64,000 bases of DNA, from the NCBI RefSeq assembly GCF_030412785.1, contig NZ_CP125295.1, positions 5,022,001-5,086,000 on the forward strand. The letters are read 5' to 3'. Both the position numbers and the translations under genes were made by a program. A model generated the notes under the pieces. It worked only from the letters and a program-made list of their open reading frames with translations, was not told the origin of the DNA and ran no database searches. This document shows, piece by piece, positions 57,042-64,000 of this stretch; within the stretch, counting starts at the first letter, position 1; every line of letters begins with the position of its first letter. Origin of the DNA: Paraburkholderia sabiae. Its GTDB lineage: Bacteria > Pseudomonadota > Gammaproteobacteria > Burkholderiales > Burkholderiaceae.

Positions 57042-58412
57042 GTGAAGCATCCCGTCGCAACCCTCCCCGGCCTCGCGGCCTCCCCACCCGTCTCTCGCGC
57101 TTCGCGCATGAGGACGGGCGCGCGCGCCGTCGCGAGTGTCGCGGCGTGCGTCTGCGTGCTCGCCGGCGCAGCGGCGGCACACGCGGCCGACAATCCTGTG
57201 CGGATGATGCCCGTCGACGCCTTCCTCGACACGCTCGGCGTCGTCACCCACGTCAACTACACGGATGGCGCGTATCTGAACGTGCGCAATGTCGCCGACG
57301 ACATGGCATGGCTCGGCATCCGTCACGCGCGTGACTACACGCCCGGCCCGAGCGCGCCGTTCGCCAGCTACGCGTATCTCGCACAGCGCGGCGTCAGGTT
57401 CAATTTCCTCGTGCGCTCGAACATTGCGGAGTCGATCGAACTCGCCGCGCGCCTGAACACGGAAGTGCCCGGCAGCATCGCGGCCATTGAAGGCTTCAAC
57501 GAGATCGACAACTTTCCGATCCCCTATCGCGGGCTCACGGGGCAGGCTGCCGGACTCGCCGCGCAGCGTGAAATCTACACGCGCGTACGCGGCACGCCGG
57601 AACTCAAGGGCGTTCCCGTCTACGATCTGACGGGCTTCGACACGAGAACGGTCGAGTCGCGCGCCGATTCCGCCGATTACGCGAATCAGCATGCATATCC
57701 GCAGAACGGCAATCAGCCGACGTACAACTCGCCGGGCGGCAGCTGGATTCCCGCGGCTATCTATAGCGTGAAGAAATTCAACCTGCCGATCGTCATCACC
57801 GAATTCGGCTATTTCTCGATGCCGCAATCGGGCTGGTACATGATTGGCGTCGACGAGCCGACGCAGGCCAAGGCCGTGTTGAACGGCTACCTGGATTCAG
57901 CCGTGGCGGGCGTGAAGCGGATCTATGTCTACGAACTGCTCGACGAAAAAGCCGATCCGCAGAACAAGAGCGGCGAAATGCACTTCGGCATGTTTCGCTT
58001 CGACAACAGTCCCAAGCCGGTAGCCTACGCGATCCGCAATCTCACGACGATCCTGAAAGCCGGCACGGCGCGCAGGACAAAAGACCCGGCGCGCAGCACG
58101 CTGCCCTATACGCTCGCCGACATGCCCGTGTCTGCAAACAGCCTGCTGCTGCAAAAGAAGGACGGACGCTTCGTGCTGGCGCTATGGAACGAGACGCAGA
58201 TCTGGGACCGCGCGAACGGCAAGCCCGTGACGCATCCACCCGCTCGCATCAGCATCGATTTCGGTGCATCGGTGCGCCATGTCGACGTGTACGATCCGCT
58301 CGTTTCGGCCGAGCCGCAGGCGAGCCATCGCGACGTGCGTCAACTGCCCGTGGACGTACCCGATCACGTCATTCTGCTGGAAATCACGCCGGCGGATACG
58401 CCGGGAACCTGA
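57042..58412 (+). CDS. Secreted glycoside hydrolase, clan GH-A type
   Basis: 456 residues. A Sec signal peptide (core VASVAACVCVLAGAAAAHA, cleavage near residue 48) is followed by a TIM-barrel. The acid/base is Asn153-Glu154 (IEGFNEIDN) and the nucleophile Glu254 (VITEFGY), the clan GH-A pattern. The family is not certain: GH39- and GH5-like barrels share these. Periplasmic glycosidases in Wzy loci often trim or release polymer. GTG start with AGGA upstream; its promoter is divergent from the transferase operon. Confidence 0.85.
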   Translation: MKHPVATLPGLAASPPVSRASRMRTGARAVASVAACVCVLAGAAAAHAADNPVRMMPVDAFLDTLGVVTHVNYTDGAYLNVRNVADDMAWLGIRHARDYTPGPSAPFASYAYLAQRGVRFNFLVRSNIAESIELAARLNTEVPGSIAAIEGFNEIDNFPIPYRGLTGQAAGLAAQREIYTRVRGTPELKGVPVYDLTGFDTRTVESRADSADYANQHAYPQNGNQPTYNSPGGSWIPAAIYSVKKFNLPIVITEFGYFSMPQSGWYMIGVDEPTQAKAVLNGYLDSAVAGVKRIYVYELLDEKADPQNKSGEMHFGMFRFDNSPKPVAYAIRNLTTILKAGTARRTKDPARSTLPYTLADMPVSANSLLLQKKDGRFVLALWNETQIWDRANGKPVTHPPARISIDFGASVRHVDVYDPLVSAEPQASHRDVRQLPVDVPDHVILLEITPADTPGT

Positions 58413-58442
58413 ACAGCGGCGTCGCGCGCGAGTGCGGGAAAA

Positions 58443-58466
58443 CGGCGCGCCCATTCCGGCGCGCCG
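58443..58466. terminator. GC-rich hairpin between convergent genes
   Basis: CGGCGCGCC (58443-58451) pairs with GGCGCGCCG (58458-58466) between convergent genes ending at 58412 and 58473; no T-tract. Confidence 0.45.
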
Positions 58467-58472
58467 GTGCAG

Positions 58473-59465
58473 TCAACGTCCGACCAGCCGCCGTACCGCA
58501 TTCAACGGCGATTTCAGCCGGTTCATGGGCGCGAATACGATGTCGTAGTAGCTCTTCGGATCGCGATGCTCGAAGGTCGAGATGACCCTCCTCTTCAGGC
58601 TGTCGCGCAACGGCGACAGTCCGGGCGGCAACGGCCTGAGTCCCATCGTGCGCAAAATGTAGTTCGCCTGATAGACCCTCGCGCGTTCCTCGAGCGGCTT
58701 CATGCAGTAGCCGATGCTCACGCTCACCGAGATGTTGTCGTCGTTCTGCACCCAGTGCGGCGCCAACGGCGGGTGATGCACGACCTGTCCCGGCGTCAGC
58801 CGATAGACGGTACCGCGATTCTGCATTTCCTCGCGATAGCGCGCGGCTTCCGCATTGCCGTTATAGAAGCGTTCGACTTCCTGGTCCGGTACCAGCTCGC
58901 GGTCGCTCGCCGGGAACAGGCACACGTCCTTCGAGCCCTGCACCTGGAAGAGGAAATTGGTTTCGTGATCGATATGAAACGGCGTGGCGATCTTCGGCGA
59001 CGCGAGGAACAGCGTCATCGTTGCCCACGTGATGTCCTTACGCAGCGGCAGGCCGGACAGGTCTTCGAGCTCGGACGTGATGCGGTCCAGCACTTGCGCG
59101 TACTCGCGGTCGTAGTCCTGCGCGCGGCTCAGCTTGATCCACGTGCCCATTTCACCCAGACGGGCAACCGTTTCCGCGAGCCGCTCGCCCGGCGGCATCG
59201 CCGTGAACTTTGCATCGATCGACGCGCGCTTGAAGTTGAGCGCGCTGAAATCGCGATTCGAATGGCTGTCGATGATCCGCCTTGCAAGTTCGACGATGCG
59301 AGGAATCTCGAACAGCCCCGTCCGGTGCAACGTATGCTCGAACTGGAACGAATGCAGATTGAAACGGCTTCTGAAGTCGCTTCCGGACACGCGAAGCATC
59401 TTGTCGTCGAAGGGCGGTTCGTGTGCTGGATCACTCAATACAGCCGCATCGCTCGGCACAGACAT
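58473..59465 (-). CDS. JmjC/cupin-like Fe(II) and 2-oxoglutarate oxygenase-type protein
   Basis: 330 residues, soluble. The jelly-roll core has ATPFHIDHETNFLFQVQGSKD with the metal pair His164/Asp166 and Lys179 (2-oxoglutarate-type), then TPGQVVHHPPLAPHWVQN with the second metal His237. This is the cupin_8/JmjC arrangement of hydroxylases acting on proteins, amino acids or small molecules. It is encoded with a TIGR04325-like methyltransferase on the same strand. Substrate unknown; a sugar, peptidyl or lipid group of the locus would fit. Confidence 0.82.
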   Translation of the reverse strand: MSVPSDAAVLSDPAHEPPFDDKMLRVSGSDFRSRFNLHSFQFEHTLHRTGLFEIPRIVELARRIIDSHSNRDFSALNFKRASIDAKFTAMPPGERLAETVARLGEMGTWIKLSRAQDYDREYAQVLDRITSELEDLSGLPLRKDITWATMTLFLASPKIATPFHIDHETNFLFQVQGSKDVCLFPASDRELVPDQEVERFYNGNAEAARYREEMQNRGTVYRLTPGQVVHHPPLAPHWVQNDDNISVSVSIGYCMKPLEERARVYQANYILRTMGLRPLPPGLSPLRDSLKRRVISTFEHRDPKSYYDIVFAPMNRLKSPLNAVRRLVGR

Positions 59466-59563
59466 GGGACACCTTCACAGGTTAGAGAAACACAACGCGA
59501 ATGCACTTCATCAGGCGTGCGGCCACTGCATCCCACACCCCGTCCTTTCTGGGCGGCGCGTCG

Positions 59564-60415
59564 CTACGCGGCTGCCGCGACGGGATGACGTTCGAAATGG
59601 ACGCCTTCGAGAAACGGCACGGTACGTTCGGGATGAAACGGAATGTCGATGCTCAGTTCGGGAACGATCCAGCGGTCGCGCAGACGGTAGCCGTGCGCTT
59701 CGAAATAGTCCATGAACTTGCGACGGCTGAAGAGCCGGTATGGCATCGCGCTCGTCACGTGATTCTGGATCGTCCACGCTTCGCCGTCGTCCATCAGCGG
59801 CACCTTGTTGATGAGGATGTGCGACGGAAGCGTCTGCACGCTTTCGAGAATGCCCGGCCCTTTTTCGCCGAGCGGATCGGGCAGATATTGCATGACGCCC
59901 AGCATCAGCATGATGTTGGATGCGGGTGCTTCCACGAGATCCGTGCCGAAGCTGATCATCGGCGATTTCAGCTGCTCATGGCGCGCGATGCCGCGCTTCA
60001 CCATCTCTGGAACATCGACCACATGCCAGCGCATCGGCGCGGACAGAAGGCCGTAGCGCATGCAGATTTCGTAGAAGACCCCGCCCGCGCCGCCGATGTC
60101 CAGAATCGCGTGGCCCGACTTCAGCAGCTTGGTGAGCCAGAGCAACACGGCGAATTGCGATGTCTGAAAGACTTGCGGCGGCTCTTCCGGCTTCTCGTTG
60201 ACGAGCACTTTCGCGATGCCTTCGTCGTTCCAGCCGACCTTCATGTAACCCGTCGCGGCGCGCTCGGCATCTTCGAAGCTACCGTAAAGGCCGAAATAAT
60301 GATTCATCTGCGCGTACCAGACGGTTCTTGCGTAAAGCCGCGACACGCCTGGCACCTTCCCGAGCCAGGCGCCCAGGACGCTATGCATCAGAATGGCTTT
60401 CAGCACTTTCTTCAT
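59564..60415 (-). CDS. TIGR04325-type putative methyltransferase
   Basis: 283 residues. An N-terminal segment rich in Tyr/Trp (AQMNHYFGLYGSFEDAERAA) is followed by a SAM-binding ILDIGGAGGVFYEIC (residues 104-118), VVDVPEMVKRG and PSHILINKVPL. This set is the TIGR04325 family of putative methyltransferases found in surface-polysaccharide loci. Whether it methylates a sugar is not proven. It lies 98 bases upstream of the JmjC-like gene and is probably co-transcribed with it. Confidence 0.85.
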   Translation of the reverse strand: MKKVLKAILMHSVLGAWLGKVPGVSRLYARTVWYAQMNHYFGLYGSFEDAERAATGYMKVGWNDEGIAKVLVNEKPEEPPQVFQTSQFAVLLWLTKLLKSGHAILDIGGAGGVFYEICMRYGLLSAPMRWHVVDVPEMVKRGIARHEQLKSPMISFGTDLVEAPASNIMLMLGVMQYLPDPLGEKGPGILESVQTLPSHILINKVPLMDDGEAWTIQNHVTSAMPYRLFSRRKFMDYFEAHGYRLRDRWIVPELSIDIPFHPERTVPFLEGVHFERHPVAAAA

Positions 60416-60746
60416 GAGGGTTCCAGGTGCGCTCGACGGCGATTATCCGAAAGGCATGCGTGTATCTTCATGGCACGCGGCGAATCATGCGTTGAGGCTA
60501 CTATCCCGTCCGAAGACCCAACGTGCGTTGACGAACATCCCCGTCGATTCAGGTCATGACGACAAGGCGATAGAAATATCCGGATGAGAAAAGACGGGCA
60601 GACGCAGACGCGTGAAAGCGTGGGGACAGTGGAGGCAGTTGCTGCCGTGCGTGCGGTCACGCACACAACTGCACACTCGCGTAAGCATTTGTAATGTCAG
60701 AATAGCCGCGAAAATGCAGAGCTTATGCGCGGACCGCGCTCCCGAC
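60416..60746. other. Divergent intergenic region
   Basis: 331 bases between the methyltransferase (-) and acyltransferase (+) genes. It holds a 7-bp hairpin (60647-60653 with 60658-60664) and an AT-richer patch near 60685-60715 that could be a promoter. No gene. Confidence 0.45.
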
Positions 60747-61781
60747 ATGAACAAGCTACAGTCCCTTACCGTGTTGCGCGGCGTGGCAGCCGTCAGCGTC
60801 ATCTTCTATCACATCATGGCGCCGACGGGGCACACGTTCGGCGAGTTCGGCGTCGACATCTTCTTCGTGCTGAGCGGATTCGTGATCGCTCTTGTGCTCG
60901 ACACGCCCCATCTCAACCCGCGGCGTTTCGTGCTGGATCGCATTGCGCGGATCGTGCCGCTGTACTGGCTGCTGACGTTCGTCGTCCTGGCCGGCACGCT
61001 CGTCGCACCCACCCTCTTCAGCTCGACGGCAGCCGATCTCGGCAATCTGCTGAAGTCGCTGTTCTTCATTCCGTATCGCAAGGAAAGCGGCCTGATTTTC
61101 CCGATGCTGTTCGTCGGCTGGACCTTGAACTACGAAATGATGTTCTATGCGGTCGCGGCCGTCTCGCTGGGAATGCTGCGCCGGTACCGGTTGCTGTTTG
61201 CGTCCGCGATCATCCTGGTGATTTTCTGCGCGGCATCCGCGTCGGGTTCACGCGACGCCATCGCCGAGTTCTATTCCTATCAGCGCATCTTCGAGTTCCC
61301 GCTCGGCTTCGTCGCCTACCGGCTGTGGAAACGCGGCGTCCGTATTCCGCCTGTGCTTGCCGGGTTCATCGCAGTGGCCGCTTATGTATCGATGGCGTAC
61401 ATCAACTGGAACGAACTGTCGCGCGCGCATCTGGTCTATTTCGGCGTTCCCGCCTTCCTGCTGGTCGCCAGCAGCCTGAGTCTCGAACCGGCGATCGGTT
61501 CCGGCTCGTTGACGAAAGGCGCATTGTTGATCGGCGATGCCAGCTATGCGATCTATCTGAGCCATCCGTATTGCGTCGAAGCCGCGCGCAGACTGCTGGC
61601 GAGCGCGCCCGACAGCTTCCGCGCAACGGCGCCCATCGGCGTGACGCTCATCATCGTCATGGCGACGGCCGTCGGCGTCGCGCTCTACTGGTTCGTCGAC
61701 AGACCGCTGCACAAAAGCGCGCGTCGACTGCTGCAACCTGCGCCCGCCGTGCGATTGCGCGAATCCGGCGGGCAGGCCTAG
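60747..61781 (+). CDS. Acyltransferase 3 family membrane protein
   Basis: 344 residues, multi-pass. MNKLQSLTVLRGVAAVSVIF, YHIMAP with the catalytic His, GVDIFFVLSGFVIALVLD and DRIARIVPLYWLLTF are family motifs. It is closest to the protein at 49445, sharing SLFFIPYRKES-like and GWTLNYEMMFY segments. The start at 60747 is inside a longer frame whose first part is not protein-like. Confidence 0.92.
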   Translation: MNKLQSLTVLRGVAAVSVIFYHIMAPTGHTFGEFGVDIFFVLSGFVIALVLDTPHLNPRRFVLDRIARIVPLYWLLTFVVLAGTLVAPTLFSSTAADLGNLLKSLFFIPYRKESGLIFPMLFVGWTLNYEMMFYAVAAVSLGMLRRYRLLFASAIILVIFCAASASGSRDAIAEFYSYQRIFEFPLGFVAYRLWKRGVRIPPVLAGFIAVAAYVSMAYINWNELSRAHLVYFGVPAFLLVASSLSLEPAIGSGSLTKGALLIGDASYAIYLSHPYCVEAARRLLASAPDSFRATAPIGVTLIIVMATAVGVALYWFVDRPLHKSARRLLQPAPAVRLRESGGQA

Positions 61782-62243
61782 GCCGCGAATCCGTTGCCGC
61801 ACACGACGCTCTCACGCGGAACGTGTGCGCCATTCATCGCTCACGCGCAGCGCAATCCCGGAGCGTTTCAGGCGGTCGACGGCGTCGACCGGGTAGCGCC
61901 TGCCACGGCCTTCGCGACGGACCGTTCAACGGAGTCTGGGACGCGCAAAGCCGTCAGGTCGCGGAGCGATTCGACGGCGTCGGCGAAACATTCATATTGG
62001 GGAGTGGAGAAACAGCTGACTCGCTGTGTCCGATGGGCGTGGCCCGATGTCGAAACCCGATGTCGAAACCCATACCCGGGCCATGCTTCGGCAACTGGCT
62101 GCATTGACGGTGCATTGACGGTGCACGGGCGATGATCTGCCGCGAACACCGCCGTCCGGCGTCGATCGCCACTGCGTTGATACGTTCACAGGACACACCG
62201 GCATCGCTGAGCGTCGTTACCGCCCGCGATGCCCGTCATGCGC
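61782..62243. other. Intergenic region with short duplications
   Basis: 462 bases, no supported gene. Two tandem duplications: a 13-mer, CCCGATGTCGAAA, at 62043-62055 and 62056-62068, and an 11-mer, TGCATTGACGG, at 62100-62110 and 62111-62121. Confidence 0.7.
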
Positions 62244-64000
62244 TCAACTCGCGTTGCTTGCGTTGCTTGCGTTGCCCACGTCGCCGTCTGCGTTGCTGTA
62301 GCTCGCATAGCCATAAGCTGCATACTCGCTGCCGTACTTGCCGGGCCGCGAGGTCATGTCGTTGAAGACCACGCCGCGGATGGGCACGCCGATCTGTCCG
62401 AAGCGCCGCACCGATTCGCGCAGGTCCGACACGCTCGTCACGCCCTGGCGCGCGACAAGGAACACCATGCCCGCCAGATGAGCGACGATGCCAGAATCGG
62501 CGACGGGCAGAATGGGCGGTGCGTCCATCAGCACGACGTCGTATTCGCCGTCTGCCCACTCGACGAAGCGTCTGAAGCGGCTATGCCGGAGCAATTCGCT
62601 CGCATTGGCCACGTAACCGCCGTTAGCGACGAAATCGACACCCGGCATGATCTGCCGATGTACCACGCTCTCGTAAGGCGCGCCTTGCATGATGTCGGTG
62701 ATGCCCGGCATCGAACGCACGCCCACATACGCGTTCAGCGTGCCGCGCCGCAAGTCGGTATCGATGAGAAGCACGCGCTGCCCCGACGAGCCGAGCAGCG
62801 CCGCCAGGTTCACCGACACGAATGACTTACCCACCATCGGCGTCGGACCGGCGAGCAGAACGACATGATTGGGTGCATCGCGCAACGCAAACTCGAGCGC
62901 GCCGCGGAAGCTGCGCAGACTCTCGACGGCGGCGTCGAACGATGCCGTCCGCGCCAGCACGCTGCACGTTCCGGGTACGCCTTCGGGCAGCCGGCGCGCG
63001 AGCGTCTGCTGTACGCGGCTGCGCGGCACCGAGGCGTACACGTGCAGGCCCGCGCCTGCCTCGATTTCATCGACCATTGCGATACCGCTATTCATCCTGC
63101 GCCGGAACAGCACGATCGCCGCGCCGACGAACACACCCGTGAGCGATCCCGCCACGACGATCAGCGTCCGCCTGGGCCGGATCGGGCCTTCGGGCACCGC
63201 GGCGCTGTCGATCAGGCGCGCGTTCGAGACCTTGCCCGCCTTGAGCAGGCGCATCTGCTCCTTGGTGTTCAACAGGTTCGTGTAGATGTTCGTGTCGACC
63301 TGGACTTCGCGTTGCAGACGCAGCACGCTCTGTTCGAGGGGCGGCAGCCGCTTGGTCTGGACGCCGAGTTCGGCCATCGCCTTCTCGGCCTCCGACAGTT
63401 GCCCGTTGATGGCGATCAGCGCGGGGTTGTCGGGCATGTACCGCGCGTCGAGTTGCGCACGCTGCTGGCGCAAGTCGGCGATGCGGGCTTGCGCAGCCGC
63501 CGTGCTCTGCAGCAAGGCCGCCGCTTCGGCGCCGAGATCGACGGCGCCGTGCTCGGAGCGGAACTGGTTGTATTCTTCTTCGGCCCTTTCGAGCGTCGCC
63601 TTCAGTTCCGGCAACTGCTGGTTCAGGAACGCGATCGACTTTTCGGCTTCTTCCTGCGTGCGCTGCACTTTCTGGCGCATGTATTCGTTGCCGATCGCGT
63701 TCAGGATCACGCTCGTCTTCACGGGGTCGCCGCCTTCCAGCGCCGCGCCGATCACCGACGACTCCTTGCCCTTCTCGGAGATCATCAGCCGGCTTTGCAG
63801 ATCGAGCGTCGCCGCAAGCTCGGACGAACGCGACAGTTCGAACGTCGCGCCCGAATGACCGTCGATCGCGCTCACCAGCAGGTCGATCGCGCCGCCCGGC
63901 ACCTCGACATGCAGCGTTTCGCCGACCTTGCCCCGCAGGTCCATCCCATTGTGAACAAGGACGTACTCGCCGTTGCCTTTGTACGTGAGGATGAATCGCG
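62244..64000 (-). CDS. Wzc-type polysaccharide co-polymerase / tyrosine autokinase, N-terminus outside window
   Basis: At least 585 residues; the frame continues past base 64000, so the N-terminal Wzz part is missing. Visible: a periplasmic domain with coiled-coil around the GNVR/central region, then a transmembrane segment (TLIVVAGSLTGVFVGAAIVLF), and a cytoplasmic BY-kinase: Walker A GPTPMVGKSF (about 62819-62849), Walker A' LLIDTDLRRG, Walker B VVLMDAPPIL (about 62512-62541). The C-terminus has the Tyr cluster YGSEYAAYGYASYSN. It controls chain length and export of Wzy-type polymer; its partner phosphatase is not in the window. Confidence 0.95.
   Translation of the reverse strand, partial: RFILTYKGNGEYVLVHNGMDLRGKVGETLHVEVPGGAIDLLVSAIDGHSGATFELSRSSELAATLDLQSRLMISEKGKESSVIGAALEGGDPVKTSVILNAIGNEYMRQKVQRTQEEAEKSIAFLNQQLPELKATLERAEEEYNQFRSEHGAVDLGAEAAALLQSTAAAQARIADLRQQRAQLDARYMPDNPALIAINGQLSEAEKAMAELGVQTKRLPPLEQSVLRLQREVQVDTNIYTNLLNTKEQMRLLKAGKVSNARLIDSAAVPEGPIRPRRTLIVVAGSLTGVFVGAAIVLFRRRMNSGIAMVDEIEAGAGLHVYASVPRSRVQQTLARRLPEGVPGTCSVLARTASFDAAVESLRSFRGALEFALRDAPNHVVLLAGPTPMVGKSFVSVNLAALLGSSGQRVLLIDTDLRRGTLNAYVGVRSMPGITDIMQGAPYESVVHRQIMPGVDFVANGGYVANASELLRHSRFRRFVEWADGEYDVVLMDAPPILPVADSGIVAHLAGMVFLVARQGVTSVSDLRESVRRFGQIGVPIRGVVFNDMTSRPGKYGSEYAAYGYASYSNADGDVGNASNASNAS

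Overview
The window looks like a high-GC chromosomal segment from a Burkholderiaceae bacterium, most likely Paraburkholderia, Caballeronia or Burkholderia. This rests on family content and gene order (nodIJ-type exporter, nudix-aat-bpt-pyrD, ssuDCB with a single Mop-domain protein, DUF1488 and several small genes of this clade), not on a marker gene.

Bases 1-26055 are ordinary housekeeping and accessory genes: the end of an ABC exporter (nodI/nodJ type), an ArsP/DUF318 permease, the Tas aldo-keto reductase, tRNA-His, dusA, small secreted proteins, an alkanesulfonate operon (ssuD-ssuC-ssuB-mop) without ssuA or ssuE nearby, a TetR regulator facing a NAD-dependent epimerase across a double palindrome, an SMR exporter, initiator tRNA-fMet with clear promoter and terminator, the N-degron enzymes aat and bpt, pyrD, a short signal peptidase I, a Gfo/Idh/MocA oxidoreductase and an FCD-type GntR regulator. 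A 1.5 kb stretch without a recognisable gene follows.

Bases 26056-45653 are the most striking part. A Crp/Fnr-type regulator and an Sfp-type phosphopantetheinyl transferase precede a 3306-residue hybrid NRPS-PKS, read as A-PCP-KS-AT-ACP-aminotransferase-C-A-PCP. Three bases later comes a C-thioesterase protein with no A or carrier domain and with Cys in place of the usual thioesterase Ser. Next are a membrane-anchored SGNH hydrolase, a HAD-like protein and a Wzx-type flippase. The layout resembles iturin/mycosubtilin starter synthases, but the first adenylation domain has the Asp typical of amino-acid activation. The second carries the known glycine signature.

Bases 45864-64000 are a Wzx/Wzy-type polysaccharide locus: a GT25-like transferase, four membrane acyltransferases, a GT2, three GT4 transferases, a Wzy/ligase-like protein, a secreted clan GH-A glycosidase, a JmjC/cupin-like protein, a TIGR04325-type methyltransferase and the C-terminal part of a Wzc-type tyrosine autokinase cut by the window end. 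No initiating sugar-phosphate transferase or outer-membrane exporter is in view.

My main inference is that the short assembly line makes a small beta-amino-acyl-glycine unit that either decorates the polysaccharide or is a free metabolite encoded next to it. The terminal C domain without its own carrier and the SGNH protein fit the first idea; neither is proved by sequence alone.
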